Source: CAMCXT01 sp046302715 (GTDB lineage Bacteria > Bacteroidota > Bacteroidia > M30B66). From it: 28,910 bases of DNA. The stretch covers positions 1 through 28,910 of the forward strand of contig JBKCHQ010000113.1 of NCBI GenBank assembly GCA_046302715.1, written 5' to 3'. This document shows positions 15,736-24,180 of the stretch, piece by piece. Each line of letters opens with the position of its first letter. Within the stretch, counting starts at the first letter, position 1. Below the pieces are notes generated by a model, which was given only the letters and a program-made list of their open reading frames with translations, was not told the DNA's origin and searched no databases. The translations under genes and the position numbers were made by a program.

Positions 15736-16473
15736 ATGTATATAGGCATTATTCCGGCACGCTACGCCAGCAGTCGTTTTCCAGGGAAACCATTGGCACG
15801 TATCTTAGGAAAAACAATGATACAGCGTGTTTGGGAACAAGCACAATTAAGCACCCGGCTTAACAAGGTGATTGTTGCCACCGATGATGTTCGCATTTTT
15901 AACGAGGTGCAAGCGTTTGGTGGCACGTGCCTTATGACCGGAGAGCATCATCAAAGCGGCACCGACCGATGCGCCGAAGTAGCTTCAACATTGGATTTGG
16001 AAAGCAGCGCAGTAGTAATTAATATTCAAGGCGACGAACCTTATATACGGCCCGAGCAGATTGATGTTTTGTGTGATTGTTTTTCAAATCCTCAAGTGCA
16101 GCTCGCTACATTGATAAAATCATTTCGAAACATAGATGAAATTAAGAGCCCCAATGCCGTTAAAGCGGTAATTGATAAGAACGGAAGGGCGCTTTACTTT
16201 TCTCGGGCGGATATTCCCTTTTTTCGGGAAGAGCAAGAAATACACGTGGGAGCATTTTGGCAACATATTGGCATTTACGGTTACCGGGCCGATACATTAA
16301 AAGCCATTGCTTCGTTGGCCCCATCAAGTCTCGAAACTATAGAAAAACTGGAACAATTGCGCTGGCTGGAAGAGGGCTACTCCATTCAAACTGCACGTGC
16401 CGAATACGAAAGTTGGAGCATCGATACCCCTGATGATTTAGAAAAAGTGATTCGACATTTCGGTAATCAGTAA
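15736..16473 (+). CDS. kdsB: 3-deoxy-manno-octulosonate cytidylyltransferase (KdsB)
   Basis: A cytosolic enzyme that joins CTP and Kdo to give CMP-Kdo, the donor for the inner core of lipopolysaccharide. At 245 residues it has the normal length. The nucleotide-binding N-terminus IIPARYASSRFPGKPLARI carries the RFPGKPL signature at 14-20. NIQGDEPYIRPEQI near 94-107 holds the metal-binding Asp, and the C-terminal EKLEQLRWLEEGY and SIDTPDDLE motifs are typical. It lies between the XRE regulator and the HU/SPOR gene, 20 bases from each. It fits a Gram-negative envelope and the polysaccharide genes further down. Confidence 0.96.
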   Translation: MYIGIIPARYASSRFPGKPLARILGKTMIQRVWEQAQLSTRLNKVIVATDDVRIFNEVQAFGGTCLMTGEHHQSGTDRCAEVASTLDLESSAVVINIQGDEPYIRPEQIDVLCDCFSNPQVQLATLIKSFRNIDEIKSPNAVKAVIDKNGRALYFSRADIPFFREEQEIHVGAFWQHIGIYGYRADTLKAIASLAPSSLETIEKLEQLRWLEEGYSIQTARAEYESWSIDTPDDLEKVIRHFGNQ

Positions 16474-16480
16474 TTATTTT

Positions 16481-16488
16481 TACATTTA
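16481..16488 (+). promoter_or_regulatory. Possible -7 box TACATTTA for the HU/SPOR gene
   Basis: One mismatch to TAnnTTTG, five bases before the GTG start at 16494. It lies in the 20-base gap after kdsB. Confidence 0.35.
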
Positions 16489-16493
16489 TCACT

Positions 16494-17456
16494 GTGGAAA
16501 ACACCGAATACAATACACGTAAGGCATTAATTTCCAAGGCTGTTTCAGAAATTTTACTGGAGCAGGATTGTGTTATTCTGCCGGGCTTCGGTGGTTTTGT
16601 GGCTTCGTATGCTGCGGTTCAAAAGCATCCGGTTACACACGTTTTTCAGCCCCCGTCAAAACATTTACTGTTTAATGCACAACTTAAAACCGACGATGGT
16701 TTTTTGGTGCAGCGTCTTATGCCGTTACAGGACATGGATTATTCTTCATGCCGTCAATGGCTTACTGAGTTTACCGAACTCATGGCGCAACGAATTTTGG
16801 CGGGTGAGCGCACCGAACTGCAGCACATCGGAACGTTTACTTTAGACCCTGAGCGTGCGATTCGCTTTCAGCAAGATTATTCGGTTAATTTTCTAGGACA
16901 GTCGTTTGGACGTTATGCCGTTCAGGCAGCGCCGGTATTGCGGGTTACTGTTGACCCAGTGCTTGAGAAGGAACCGGCCGTAGTGCCGCTTTATCCCGAG
17001 AAAAAGTTTAAATCAAAACGTGTAATCGGCCTTTTGGCTGCTGCGTCTGTAGTGATTGCTGCAGCCCTTTTATTACCACAAACGCTTGGCACCGGAACCT
17101 TCTCCATGGGTTTTGACTCATGGACGCATAACACCACACCTACAGCGTTAATGTATCAAACTACAACACCAATGCCTCTGGTTCGAAAATCGGTTTTACC
17201 CGAACCATCTAACGCGTTTAATGTAGAAGAAGCAAAAATATTTTTGGTTGCAGGTTGTTTTTCAACGCGCCTCAATGCCGATGGAATGGTGGCCTATCTT
17301 CAGGAAAAAGGATTTGATGCTCAGGTGCTCGATCAAACCCCTGCCGGGTTGCATCGTGTGGTGTATGGTTCGTATGCTTCCGTTTCAGAGGCCTCGGCCG
17401 AACTTGCACAAATAAAGAAAGGGCTCAACGAAGAGGCTTGGCTATTGGTTCGGTAA
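16494..17456 (+). CDS. HU-CCDC81 and SPOR domain protein
   Basis: A 320-residue membrane protein starting with GTG. The N-terminal half (about 10-150) matches the pair of bacterial HU-CCDC81 domains found in Bacteroidota: ISKAVSEILLEQDCVILPGFGGF at the start of the first domain, and ERTELQHIGTF with a short DPERAIRF turn in the second. A transmembrane helix at 177-196 follows, then a low-complexity linker, then a C-terminal SPOR domain (248-320, starting IFLVAGCFST) that binds denuded septal peptidoglycan. The arrangement puts the HU-like part in the cytoplasm and SPOR in the periplasm, suggesting a link between the nucleoid or cytoskeleton and the division site. DNA binding of these HU variants is not established. 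Its last 15 bases overlap the convergent hemJ-like gene. Confidence 0.9.
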   Translation: MENTEYNTRKALISKAVSEILLEQDCVILPGFGGFVASYAAVQKHPVTHVFQPPSKHLLFNAQLKTDDGFLVQRLMPLQDMDYSSCRQWLTEFTELMAQRILAGERTELQHIGTFTLDPERAIRFQQDYSVNFLGQSFGRYAVQAAPVLRVTVDPVLEKEPAVVPLYPEKKFKSKRVIGLLAAASVVIAAALLLPQTLGTGTFSMGFDSWTHNTTPTALMYQTTTPMPLVRKSVLPEPSNAFNVEEAKIFLVAGCFSTRLNADGMVAYLQEKGFDAQVLDQTPAGLHRVVYGSYASVSEASAELAQIKKGLNEEAWLLVR

Positions 17457-17987
17457 ACGCGAACGGTACATCTTATATAGACGTATTCCCAAAATAAGCA
17501 GAACAATTAAGCCTAGAAGCATAAGGCTGCTCTGCCATAAGCTATCGGTATTTTTGGTTACTACCAGAAATACAATACCAAATAGCATTATGGTAGGAAT
17601 TTCGTTCCATAATCGCATGCCCTGAGAGCTGAACTTAACCACATTTCGCCTTAAGTCGATCATAATGCTATGACAAGCAATATGATAGGCGCAAAGCAAC
17701 GCTACCAAAATGAGCTTTAATACCAGCCATTGATGATTTAAGTCAAAACCAAGGTGCAGTGTGAGCCAGGTGCCGAGTATCAATGTTAAGATCATACTGG
17801 GCCAGGCAATCCCCATCCAAAGTCGGCGTTGCATGATTTGTAGCTGCGACAGTAAAATTTTTTGTTCTTCGGGAGGTTTTTGACGTGCTTCGATATCGTA
17901 CACAAAAAGGCGTGGCATGTAGAACAGTGCGGCAAACCAGGTAACTACAAAAATAATGTGCAGCGATTTAAGGGTGCCGTATTCCAT
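17442..17987 (-). CDS. hemJ: HemJ/CopD-family membrane protein (probable protoporphyrinogen IX oxidase)
   Basis: A 181-residue integral membrane protein with four to five helices. The N-terminal SLHIIFVVTWFAALFYMPRL with His10, the MQRRLWMGIAWPSMILT segment, LVLKLILVALLCAYHIACH with Lys91, and the RLWNEIPTIMLFGIVFLVV motif match HemJ (UPF0093), where the N-terminal His and a Lys of the third helix are essential in studied members. HemJ converts protoporphyrinogen IX to protoporphyrin IX in haem synthesis. Databases often label Bacteroidota members simply CopD family. An additional C-terminal helix (155-172) is slightly beyond the core. The start is fixed by a TAGTTTTG box four bases upstream. 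Confidence 0.8.
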   Translation of the reverse strand: MEYGTLKSLHIIFVVTWFAALFYMPRLFVYDIEARQKPPEEQKILLSQLQIMQRRLWMGIAWPSMILTLILGTWLTLHLGFDLNHQWLVLKLILVALLCAYHIACHSIMIDLRRNVVKFSSQGMRLWNEIPTIMLFGIVFLVVTKNTDSLWQSSLMLLGLIVLLILGIRLYKMYRSRLPNQ

Positions 17988-17991
17988 GCAT

Positions 17992-17999
17992 CAAAACTA
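17992..17999 (-). promoter_or_regulatory. -7 box TAGTTTTG for the HemJ-like gene
   Basis: An exact TAnnTTTG match on the minus strand with four bases before the ATG at 17987. Back to back with the thioesterase promoter. Confidence 0.55.
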
Positions 18000-18017
18000 T
18001 GAATAAAGAACCATAAG

Positions 18018-18051
18018 TTTGGATTATACAGATGCTGAAATATTACCTTTG
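18018..18051 (+). promoter_or_regulatory. Thioesterase promoter (TTTG-N22-TACCTTTG)
   Basis: TTTG at 18018-18021 and TACCTTTG at 18044-18051, four bases before the ATG at 18056. It rules against the in-frame ATG at 18032, which lies upstream of the box. Confidence 0.65.
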
Positions 18052-18055
18052 CCCC

Positions 18056-18568
18056 ATGACAAAAAAATTCGCTAAAGAGTCGCATGCAGTTTCTACCGAA
18101 ATTGTATTGCCTAACGATACCAATACACTCGGCAACTTAATGGGAGGACGTTTGTTGCACTGGATGGACATCTCGGCTGCCATTGCTGCGCACCGTCATT
18201 GCAAGCGGGTTGTGGTTACGGCATCTGTTAATCACGTTTCGTTTGACAGACCTATAAAATTAGGGGATATAGTGACCCTTGAGTCGCAGGTTTCGCGGGC
18301 ATTTAATTCCTCAATGGAAGTTTTTATTGAGGTTTCGGTCGAAAATCATATCAGCGGCGTTAAAGAAAAATGCAATGAGGCCATTTATACCTTTGTAGCA
18401 GTAGACCAAATTGGCCGTCCCATTGGTGTGCCCGAATGTGTGCCCGAAACCGAGCTTGAAATAAAGCGTTACGATGGTGCTTTGCGGCGCCGTCAGCTTG
18501 CGCTTATCCTTGCTGGTAAAATGAAACCCGAGGAAGCAACTGAATTAAAAGCACTCTTTGTTAAATAA
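18056..18568 (+). CDS. Acyl-CoA thioesterase, hotdog fold
   Basis: A 170-residue cytosolic thioesterase of the YciA/BFIT-like group, hydrolysing acyl-CoA to free fatty acid and CoA. The motif NTLGNLMGGRLLHWMDISAA at 23-42 is the hotdog central helix with the catalytic-type Asp38. VTASVNHVSFDRPIKLGDIV at 54-73 is the following strand-turn that shapes the active site. The C-terminal basic helix (AGKMKPEEATELKALF) is usual. Start chosen at 18056 because the -7 box ends at 18051. It is divergent from the HemJ-like gene; substrate chain length is not predictable. Confidence 0.9.
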   Translation: MTKKFAKESHAVSTEIVLPNDTNTLGNLMGGRLLHWMDISAAIAAHRHCKRVVVTASVNHVSFDRPIKLGDIVTLESQVSRAFNSSMEVFIEVSVENHISGVKEKCNEAIYTFVAVDQIGRPIGVPECVPETELEIKRYDGALRRRQLALILAGKMKPEEATELKALFVK

Positions 18569-18581
18569 CTCGCATCGGTTC

Positions 18582-18613
18582 TTGCAAATTCCTTAAAAAA
18601 TTATGTAGGTTTG
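18582..18613 (+). promoter_or_regulatory. Glutamate dehydrogenase promoter (TTG-N21-TAGGTTTG)
   Basis: TAGGTTTG at 18606-18613 is an exact -7 match, with TTG at 18582-18584. The ATG at 18650 is 36 bases further on, giving a leader of about 30 bases, which contains no Shine-Dalgarno sequence. Confidence 0.6.
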
Positions 18614-18649
18614 CGCCGATTAATCCCAACTCAAACAAAATAATTATTC

Positions 18650-20074
18650 ATGTCAGATCATTCGAACAACCATGAGGCCAGTTTCTTCGACGATGTCCTC
18701 AAGTATTTCGATCGGGCAGCAAAATTTATTGATGTCCCCGAAGGTATTCTCGAACAAATTAAGCACTGCAATAGTGTATATCAAATTCGTTTTCCGGTTA
18801 AAATAGGCAATACTTATCAGGTAATCGAAGCCTATCGCTCAGAACACAGTCATCATAAACTTCCCACCAAAGGAGGTATTCGCTATAGCATGGGCGTTAA
18901 TCAGGATGAGGTAATGGCCTTATCGGCCCTAATGACGTACAAATGCGCCATCGTTGATGTGCCATTTGGCGGGGCTAAGGGCGGTATTAAAGTTGATCCG
19001 CGCAAGCTTTCGGTAGAAGAAATGGAGCGCATCACCCGTCGTTACACTTCGGAGCTTATTAAAAAGAACTTTATTGGTCCGGGCATAGATGTTCCAGCGC
19101 CCGACTACGGTTCGGGAGAGCGTGAAATGGCATGGATCGTAGATACCTATGCTACATTCTTCCCTAACGAAATAAATGCCTTGGGTTGTGTTACCGGCAA
19201 GCCTGTATCGCAGGGGGGTATTCGTGGTCGTAAGGAAGCCACAGGCTTGGGGGTATTTTACGGAGTGCGTGAGGCCTTAAGTGTTGCCGAAGATTGCGCC
19301 CGCTGGGGAATGACGCCGGGAATTGCCGGTAAGACCTTTGTCGTTCAAGGGTTTGGTAACGTAGGCTTCCACTCGTGCAAGTTTGTACATCAGGGGGGCG
19401 GTAAAATAGTAGCCATCGCAGAGTGGGATGGCGCCATCTACGATGCCAATGGTATTGATCCGCTTGCTTTAGAGGCGCATCGCAATAAGACAGGAAGCAT
19501 TCTTAACTTCCCCGGTACTACTACCATCGATAAAAATGCAGCGCTTGAACTGGAGTGCGATGTGTTGATTCCGGCAGCCTTAGAAAATCAAATTAATAAG
19601 GATAACGCCGATCGTATTAAGTGTAAAATTATTGCCGAAGCAGCAAACGGTCCGGTTACGGCCGATGCCGAAGCGGTTTTGAATAAGAAAGGCATTTACA
19701 TCATTCCCGATATCTATCTCAATGCAGGAGGTGTAACGGTTTCGTATTTCGAATACCTTAAAAATATCAGCCACGTGCGTTTTGGCCGTTTGGGTAAGCG
19801 TTACGACGAAGCTGCCGGCAGAAATATGCTTAGCGTAGTAGAGCAAATGACGGGTAATATGGCCACTGCTGCTCAGCGTGAACTCATTGAGCGTGGAGCG
19901 GATGAACTTGATCTGGTGTATTCGGGTCTTGAAGAAACCATGATTACAGCATATCACGCTATCCGAAACGAATTGCATAGTGGTGCGGGCGTTCCCGATT
20001 TGCGCACTGCAGCCTTTGTTACGGCAATTAAGAAAATTGCTGCGTCTTACAACTCACTAGGCGTATTCCCGTAA
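18650..20074 (+). CDS. Glutamate (Glu/Leu/Phe/Val-type) dehydrogenase
   Basis: A 474-residue cytosolic enzyme interconverting glutamate with 2-oxoglutarate and ammonia. Substrate-site lysines are Lys74 (PTKGGIRY), Lys98 (MTYKCAIVDVPFGG) and catalytic Lys110 (GGAKGGIKVDP). GKPVSQGGIRGRKEATG near 183-199 and the Rossmann motif QGFGNVG at 233-239 bind the dinucleotide, and PAALENQI and AEAANGP follow as expected. About 40 residues longer than many bacterial GDHs, mostly at the ends. The sequence after the dinucleotide motif does not let me decide between NAD and NADP. It has its own promoter and a strong terminator, so it is monocistronic. Confidence 0.94.
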   Translation: MSDHSNNHEASFFDDVLKYFDRAAKFIDVPEGILEQIKHCNSVYQIRFPVKIGNTYQVIEAYRSEHSHHKLPTKGGIRYSMGVNQDEVMALSALMTYKCAIVDVPFGGAKGGIKVDPRKLSVEEMERITRRYTSELIKKNFIGPGIDVPAPDYGSGEREMAWIVDTYATFFPNEINALGCVTGKPVSQGGIRGRKEATGLGVFYGVREALSVAEDCARWGMTPGIAGKTFVVQGFGNVGFHSCKFVHQGGGKIVAIAEWDGAIYDANGIDPLALEAHRNKTGSILNFPGTTTIDKNAALELECDVLIPAALENQINKDNADRIKCKIIAEAANGPVTADAEAVLNKKGIYIIPDIYLNAGGVTVSYFEYLKNISHVRFGRLGKRYDEAAGRNMLSVVEQMTGNMATAAQRELIERGADELDLVYSGLEETMITAYHAIRNELHSGAGVPDLRTAAFVTAIKKIAASYNSLGVFP

Positions 20075-20094
20075 GGGCATCGTTATCTAATAGG

Positions 20095-20125
20095 AAAAGG
20101 CGGCTTCATCTGAGGCCGCCTTTTT
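20095..20125 (+). terminator. Intrinsic terminator after glutamate dehydrogenase
   Basis: A perfect 10 bp stem (AAAAGGCGGC with GCCGCCTTTT), ten-base loop and T run, 20 bases after the stop codon. Confidence 0.92.
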
Positions 20126-20131
20126 GTTTTT

Positions 20132-20194
20132 CCACTTATTTTAAAAAATCAACCACTTATAAAGTCAAAGCGACCACTAAAGAATTGTTATGAT
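20132..20194 (+). repeat. Three direct repeats of CCACT(T)A with a 21 bp period upstream of the two-component operon
   Basis: CCACTTAT at 20132, CCACTTAT at 20153 and CCACTAAA at 20174 start exactly 21 bases apart. Regulators with a LytTR domain typically bind pairs of roughly 9-base direct repeats about two helical turns apart. A LytTR regulator is encoded by the operon that begins just downstream. The third repeat ends at the edge of the promoter. Autoregulation is the natural reading but is inference. Confidence 0.65.
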
Positions 20195-20222
20195 TTTGTT
20201 TTCATTTCATAAACTACTTTTG
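20195..20222 (+). promoter_or_regulatory. Promoter of the two-component operon (TTTG-N16-TACTTTTG)
   Basis: TACTTTTG at 20215-20222 is an exact -7 match, with TTTG at 20195-20198, slightly closer than usual. A suboptimal spacer suits a promoter that needs an activator at the 21-bp repeats. The box ends seven bases before the ATG at 20230. Confidence 0.55.
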
Positions 20223-20229
20223 TTTGGGT

Positions 20230-23200
20230 ATGATGCGCATGTTACGTAAGGTTGTTTTATTTATGCTGATGCTTCCCCTACATGTTAAGGGACAGCCGCA
20301 AACTTTACGTTTTTTTAATTATACAGCTGAGCAAGGCTTGGTTAATAATGCCGTACATAGCATTTTAAAAGACAATGATGGGTTTTTATGGTTGGGAACC
20401 GAAGGCGGACTTTCGCGCTTTGATGGCCGTACTTTTACTAATTTCACCTCAGATCCGCTTGATAGCAATAGTTTAGGAGGCAACTTAATTACGGAATTAT
20501 ACCAGGATCGTTTCGGTTTAATTTGGATTGCCATAGAGGATGGAGGAATTTCGGTTTTTAATCCCGAAACCGAGCGCTTTAAACGCTATGTATTCAATCC
20601 AAACAACCTAAGTGAACCGGGTTGTAACAAACCCACCGGTTTCGTTGAAGATACAGAAGGAAATTTATGGGTTGCCTTTTGGAATAAGGGATTGGCACGC
20701 TTTGACCGTAAAACAAATTCGTTCTCTATATTTTCGTTCGACATCCGGACAACAGGCTATAACTTCAACGAAATTTTACAGGTAACATCAGATGCAAAAG
20801 GGCTATTTTGGTTGAGCACAAGAGCTGGGCTGGTTTCTTTCAATCCTAAAAACAAACGTTTTAATACGCACACGAGTGGCGAAATTTCGCAGGATTTGCT
20901 TCAAGGTTTAACCGTGGGGGATGATGGCAAAATATATTGCGGAACCTGGGGCATGGGCCTTCGTGTTTTTGATCCTGTTGCTAATTCTTGGCAGGGGTTT
21001 ATCATGGATGCTAATTCAAAAATAGATGGAATTAACCATTGTGGAACCCTTTGTTTCATTGATAAAAATCAGCTTCTTTTTACCAACCGAAATAAAGGAT
21101 TTGGAATTTTCGATCTGCAAAAAGGCTCGTTTAAAAAGCTTGAATTTGAACCTGATAATGCCTTTAGCATTCGAAGTCAGGGTGCCGGATTAACGGTAAA
21201 AAAACTAGGCAGCTATTTTGCCTTAGGTTCCAAAGGGGGCTTCCATGTGAATATAAGTAATCATAAGGCATTAGAACCATTTTATGCGACAGGTGCGCAG
21301 GGAGACGAAGCCTCGGGCGAATTTGTGGTTTCGAGTTTCTTTCCTAAAAAGCAAGAGAAAAAAATTTATGTAGGCTCTTATTACAATAAGGGCATTTATG
21401 TTTTTGATGAAACCACCAAAACGGCAGATCTTGTTCACCCAATTACCTATGGAGATAGAAAAGTAACTTCTGTATTGGCTTCTCTGCAAAATCCATTTGA
21501 TGTGAATCAATACTGGTGGGCAACCCACAGTGGATTATTGCAAATCATGCCTCAGAATAGCGCGTTGCCTAAATTAGAACCTGTAAAATACCAGAAGAAG
21601 AATCTTCAGTTAATCCCCGAAAAATCGGTTTATCAACTTTTTCAACGCCACGATACCGTTTGGATTGTTTGTTCGAAAAACTTGTATGCCTATGCTCTAA
21701 AAACCGATTCGCTAGTTGATGTTTTTCCCAAACTTTCACGCTCACTTGGCGAGCCTGACCTTCAAATCATTAATGTAAAACCTGGAGCACATGGCTGGCT
21801 CTATGGTATAACGCACAATCGTAGATTGTTTAAATTTCAACCCCATCTTAAAAAGGCGGACTGGATCAATCTGGCAAATGTCTCAAAAGCACTGCCGCAA
21901 GTTATTAATGACCTCACTGTTTCGAAAGACGGCACCCTTTGGCTGCTGGCAGGGCAAACGGGTTTGGCACGCTTTAATCCTGAAAACAACGAAGTAAAAT
22001 TTTATACCCAAAAAGATGGGTTAAATATTTCGCGCTTTGTTTCGGTTTGCACCGATTCACAAAATCGGGTTTGGATTCTTTCGGAGCAAGGTGTATCCGT
22101 TTTAAACCCACAAACCGGCTTTATACGCAACTTGGGAGTGACCCACGGTATGTCGCTCAAAGATGCCAATGTTATTGAATTTAAAGAAGATGGATATATC
22201 TACTTGGGGGGCTTCAGTAAATTTATTCGATTCAGACCTGAGCGCCTTTTGGCTTCGGAAACCGATCGAAAAATTATCGTAACCGGCATTTTAGTGATGG
22301 CTAAACCGCTTAAAACAGATAAGGCCTTCCGCTCTGTTCGAAGCATGGAGCTTTCGTATGAGGAAAATTTGCTCACGTTTAGTTTTACCATTCCGGACGC
22401 ATTTGAGCAGCACGATTTTTACTACTTTACAAAACTCGAAGGCCTTGATAAGGATTGGATGCCTTCGCAAAGGGCAAAAGTTTCGTATGCAGGATTGCCG
22501 CCTGGAAAATACACATTAAAAATTCGTGCAAAGGACGGCTTAGGCAATTGGTGTAGCACTGAACATCGGATTGAAATTATAATTAACCCTCCTTTTTGGA
22601 AGACGGTTTGGTTTTTATCGTTGATATTTATTTTAATTGCAATAGCTGTTGCCGCTGGGCTTCGCTGGCGCATTACCACTGTTAAAAGGCGCGAAGTGGA
22701 GAAAAATCGACTTCGAGAACAAATGGCCGAACTCGAAAATCAGGCCTTAAGAAGCCAAATGAATCCGCATTTTATTTTTAATTGTCTCAATTCAATTAAT
22801 GGATTTATTGTTGGTAATAATCCCGACGAAGCATCGCGGTTTGTTACTAAGTTTTCCCGACTAATTCGACTTATTTTAGATAATTCGAAGGAGCCCTTTG
22901 TTTCATTGGAACAAGAACTTGCCGCATTAAAAATTTACATCGACCTCGAAAAAATGCGTTTTGCCTCGGGTTTTGACAGTCATCTTGCAATTTCAGAAAA
23001 TGTTAATCCTGCGGATATTTTTGTGCCACCAATGATTTTTCAGCCTTTTGTAGAAAATTCGATATGGCACGGACTACTACACAAAGAAACGCCCGGAAAA
23101 CTGCGAATTCACGTTGAAATAGATGCCGATATATTAATCGTAAGTATTGAGGATGATGGCATTGGTCGTGCAGCCGCAGCCGAATTAAAAAGCAAAACCG

Positions 23201-23376
23201 CACTTAAAAGTAAATCGTATGGTTTGGCCATCACACGGCAACGAATTATGAATTTTAATAAAGGAGAACAATGCAATATTCCTACAGCTGTGGAGGTTGA
23301 AGATAAATTTGACGATCAAAACCGCGCCATTGGAACTCGTATTATGTTAAAGCTCGCTATCCGAAACCGAACGTAA
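20230..23376 (+). CDS. Sensor histidine kinase: 14-blade propeller (Reg_prop), Y_Y_Y, LytS-type kinase
   Basis: A 1048-residue inner-membrane sensor. After a signal sequence (1-22) come about 14 propeller blades up to about residue 690, each ending in a pattern such as GFLWLGTEGGLSRFD or GTLWLLAGQTGLARFN, enough for two seven-blade propellers. A Y_Y_Y domain follows (about 710-785, with FTKLEGLDKDWMP and LPPGKYTLKIRAKD). One membrane helix lies at about 791-812, then a His_kinase (LytS/YehU-type) domain with His847 in NPHFIFN, and an ATPase with N-box Asn943 (QPFVENS) and DDGIG at 975-979. The periplasmic part matches polysaccharide-sensing hybrid systems of Bacteroidota, but here the kinase lacks its own receiver and pairs with the LytTR gene 11 bases downstream. 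A TTG at 20224 is an alternative start; ATG 20230 is preferred. Confidence 0.94.
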   Translation: MMRMLRKVVLFMLMLPLHVKGQPQTLRFFNYTAEQGLVNNAVHSILKDNDGFLWLGTEGGLSRFDGRTFTNFTSDPLDSNSLGGNLITELYQDRFGLIWIAIEDGGISVFNPETERFKRYVFNPNNLSEPGCNKPTGFVEDTEGNLWVAFWNKGLARFDRKTNSFSIFSFDIRTTGYNFNEILQVTSDAKGLFWLSTRAGLVSFNPKNKRFNTHTSGEISQDLLQGLTVGDDGKIYCGTWGMGLRVFDPVANSWQGFIMDANSKIDGINHCGTLCFIDKNQLLFTNRNKGFGIFDLQKGSFKKLEFEPDNAFSIRSQGAGLTVKKLGSYFALGSKGGFHVNISNHKALEPFYATGAQGDEASGEFVVSSFFPKKQEKKIYVGSYYNKGIYVFDETTKTADLVHPITYGDRKVTSVLASLQNPFDVNQYWWATHSGLLQIMPQNSALPKLEPVKYQKKNLQLIPEKSVYQLFQRHDTVWIVCSKNLYAYALKTDSLVDVFPKLSRSLGEPDLQIINVKPGAHGWLYGITHNRRLFKFQPHLKKADWINLANVSKALPQVINDLTVSKDGTLWLLAGQTGLARFNPENNEVKFYTQKDGLNISRFVSVCTDSQNRVWILSEQGVSVLNPQTGFIRNLGVTHGMSLKDANVIEFKEDGYIYLGGFSKFIRFRPERLLASETDRKIIVTGILVMAKPLKTDKAFRSVRSMELSYEENLLTFSFTIPDAFEQHDFYYFTKLEGLDKDWMPSQRAKVSYAGLPPGKYTLKIRAKDGLGNWCSTEHRIEIIINPPFWKTVWFLSLIFILIAIAVAAGLRWRITTVKRREVEKNRLREQMAELENQALRSQMNPHFIFNCLNSINGFIVGNNPDEASRFVTKFSRLIRLILDNSKEPFVSLEQELAALKIYIDLEKMRFASGFDSHLAISENVNPADIFVPPMIFQPFVENSIWHGLLHKETPGKLRIHVEIDADILIVSIEDDGIGRAAAAELKSKTALKSKSYGLAITRQRIMNFNKGEQCNIPTAVEVEDKFDDQNRAIGTRIMLKLAIRNRT

Positions 23377-23387
23377 AAAAATTAGAT

Positions 23388-24134
23388 ATGAATGACACTC
23401 TTACCGCCGTTATTGTTGATGATGAAGTACATGGTATTGAATTTTTAAAATATTCGCTTGAAAAATATTGCCCCAATGTTACTCTTGTTAAATCGTTTAC
23501 CGCACCCCTCGAAGCACTCCAAGAAATTCCAGCACTAAAACCCGATATCCTCTTTGTTGATGTGGAGATGCCCCGAATGAATGGTTTTGAGTTGGTAGAG
23601 CGGCTTCAGAATAAAGGCATTAAGACAATTTTCGTGACAGCTTACAACGAGTACGCCTTAAAAGCATTTCGCGTAGCCGCAGTCGATTACCTACTTAAAC
23701 CCATCGATAGCGACGAATTGAAAGATGCGGTTAAAAAGGTATTAGATACCCGCGAAAGTCCCGAAAACGGGATACAGGAGCTGCTTCAGTTTATGAAGGC
23801 GCAACAAGGCCTTAAAAAAGTGAGTATTTCCACCGATAAAGGAGTTTATTTCATCGAGCCCGAAGAAATTATTTATTGCGCCTCCGACGGATCTTATTGC
23901 GAATTGTATTTAATAGACGGCTCAAAGTTAGTTTCATCTAAAGCTATAGGCGAATTTGAAAAATTACTGTCTGAAAAAGGATTTTTCCGCATTCATCATT
24001 CCTATCTCATTAATGTGCATCACCTAAGAAAATTCACGAAAAACGATGGGGGTTTTGTAGAAATGATAAATGGCGCCGAACTGGCAGTATCTCGCCGAAA
24101 GAAGGACGAATTTCTTGATTTTATCAATTCATAG
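23388..24134 (+). CDS. LytTR-family response regulator
   Basis: A 248-residue cytosolic regulator. The receiver domain (about 5-120) has Asp11/Asp12, phospho-acceptor Asp58 in LFVDVEMP, Thr84 and Lys104. The LytTR DNA-binding domain (about 142-248) has KKVSISTDKGVYFIEPEEI, the central CASDGSYCELYL strand pair, FFRIHHSYLINVHHLRKF and the terminal AVSRRKKDEF. It is the cognate partner of the upstream kinase, 11 bases away. Its probable binding site is the trio of 21-bp repeats in front of the operon. The downstream polysaccharide genes are candidate targets, but I find no copy of the repeat in front of them. Confidence 0.95.
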   Translation: MNDTLTAVIVDDEVHGIEFLKYSLEKYCPNVTLVKSFTAPLEALQEIPALKPDILFVDVEMPRMNGFELVERLQNKGIKTIFVTAYNEYALKAFRVAAVDYLLKPIDSDELKDAVKKVLDTRESPENGIQELLQFMKAQQGLKKVSISTDKGVYFIEPEEIIYCASDGSYCELYLIDGSKLVSSKAIGEFEKLLSEKGFFRIHHSYLINVHHLRKFTKNDGGFVEMINGAELAVSRRKKDEFLDFINS

Positions 24135-24144
24135 CCGATAACTT

Positions 24145-24153
24145 TATAATTTG
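24145..24153 (+). promoter_or_regulatory. Possible variant -7 box TATAATTTG for the fucosyltransferase
   Basis: TAnnnTTTG, one base longer between TA and TTTG than consensus, 27 bases before the ATG at 24181. A similar variant occurs before the PhoH-like gene. No clear -33 element. Confidence 0.25.
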
Positions 24154-24180
24154 CATACGTAAATAATTAGGGTAAGCGGT

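Noticed and set aside
19580..19978. 132-codon minus-strand frame inside glutamate dehydrogenase
   Set aside because: Antisense shadow of a conserved enzyme, with no promoter box and no family features.
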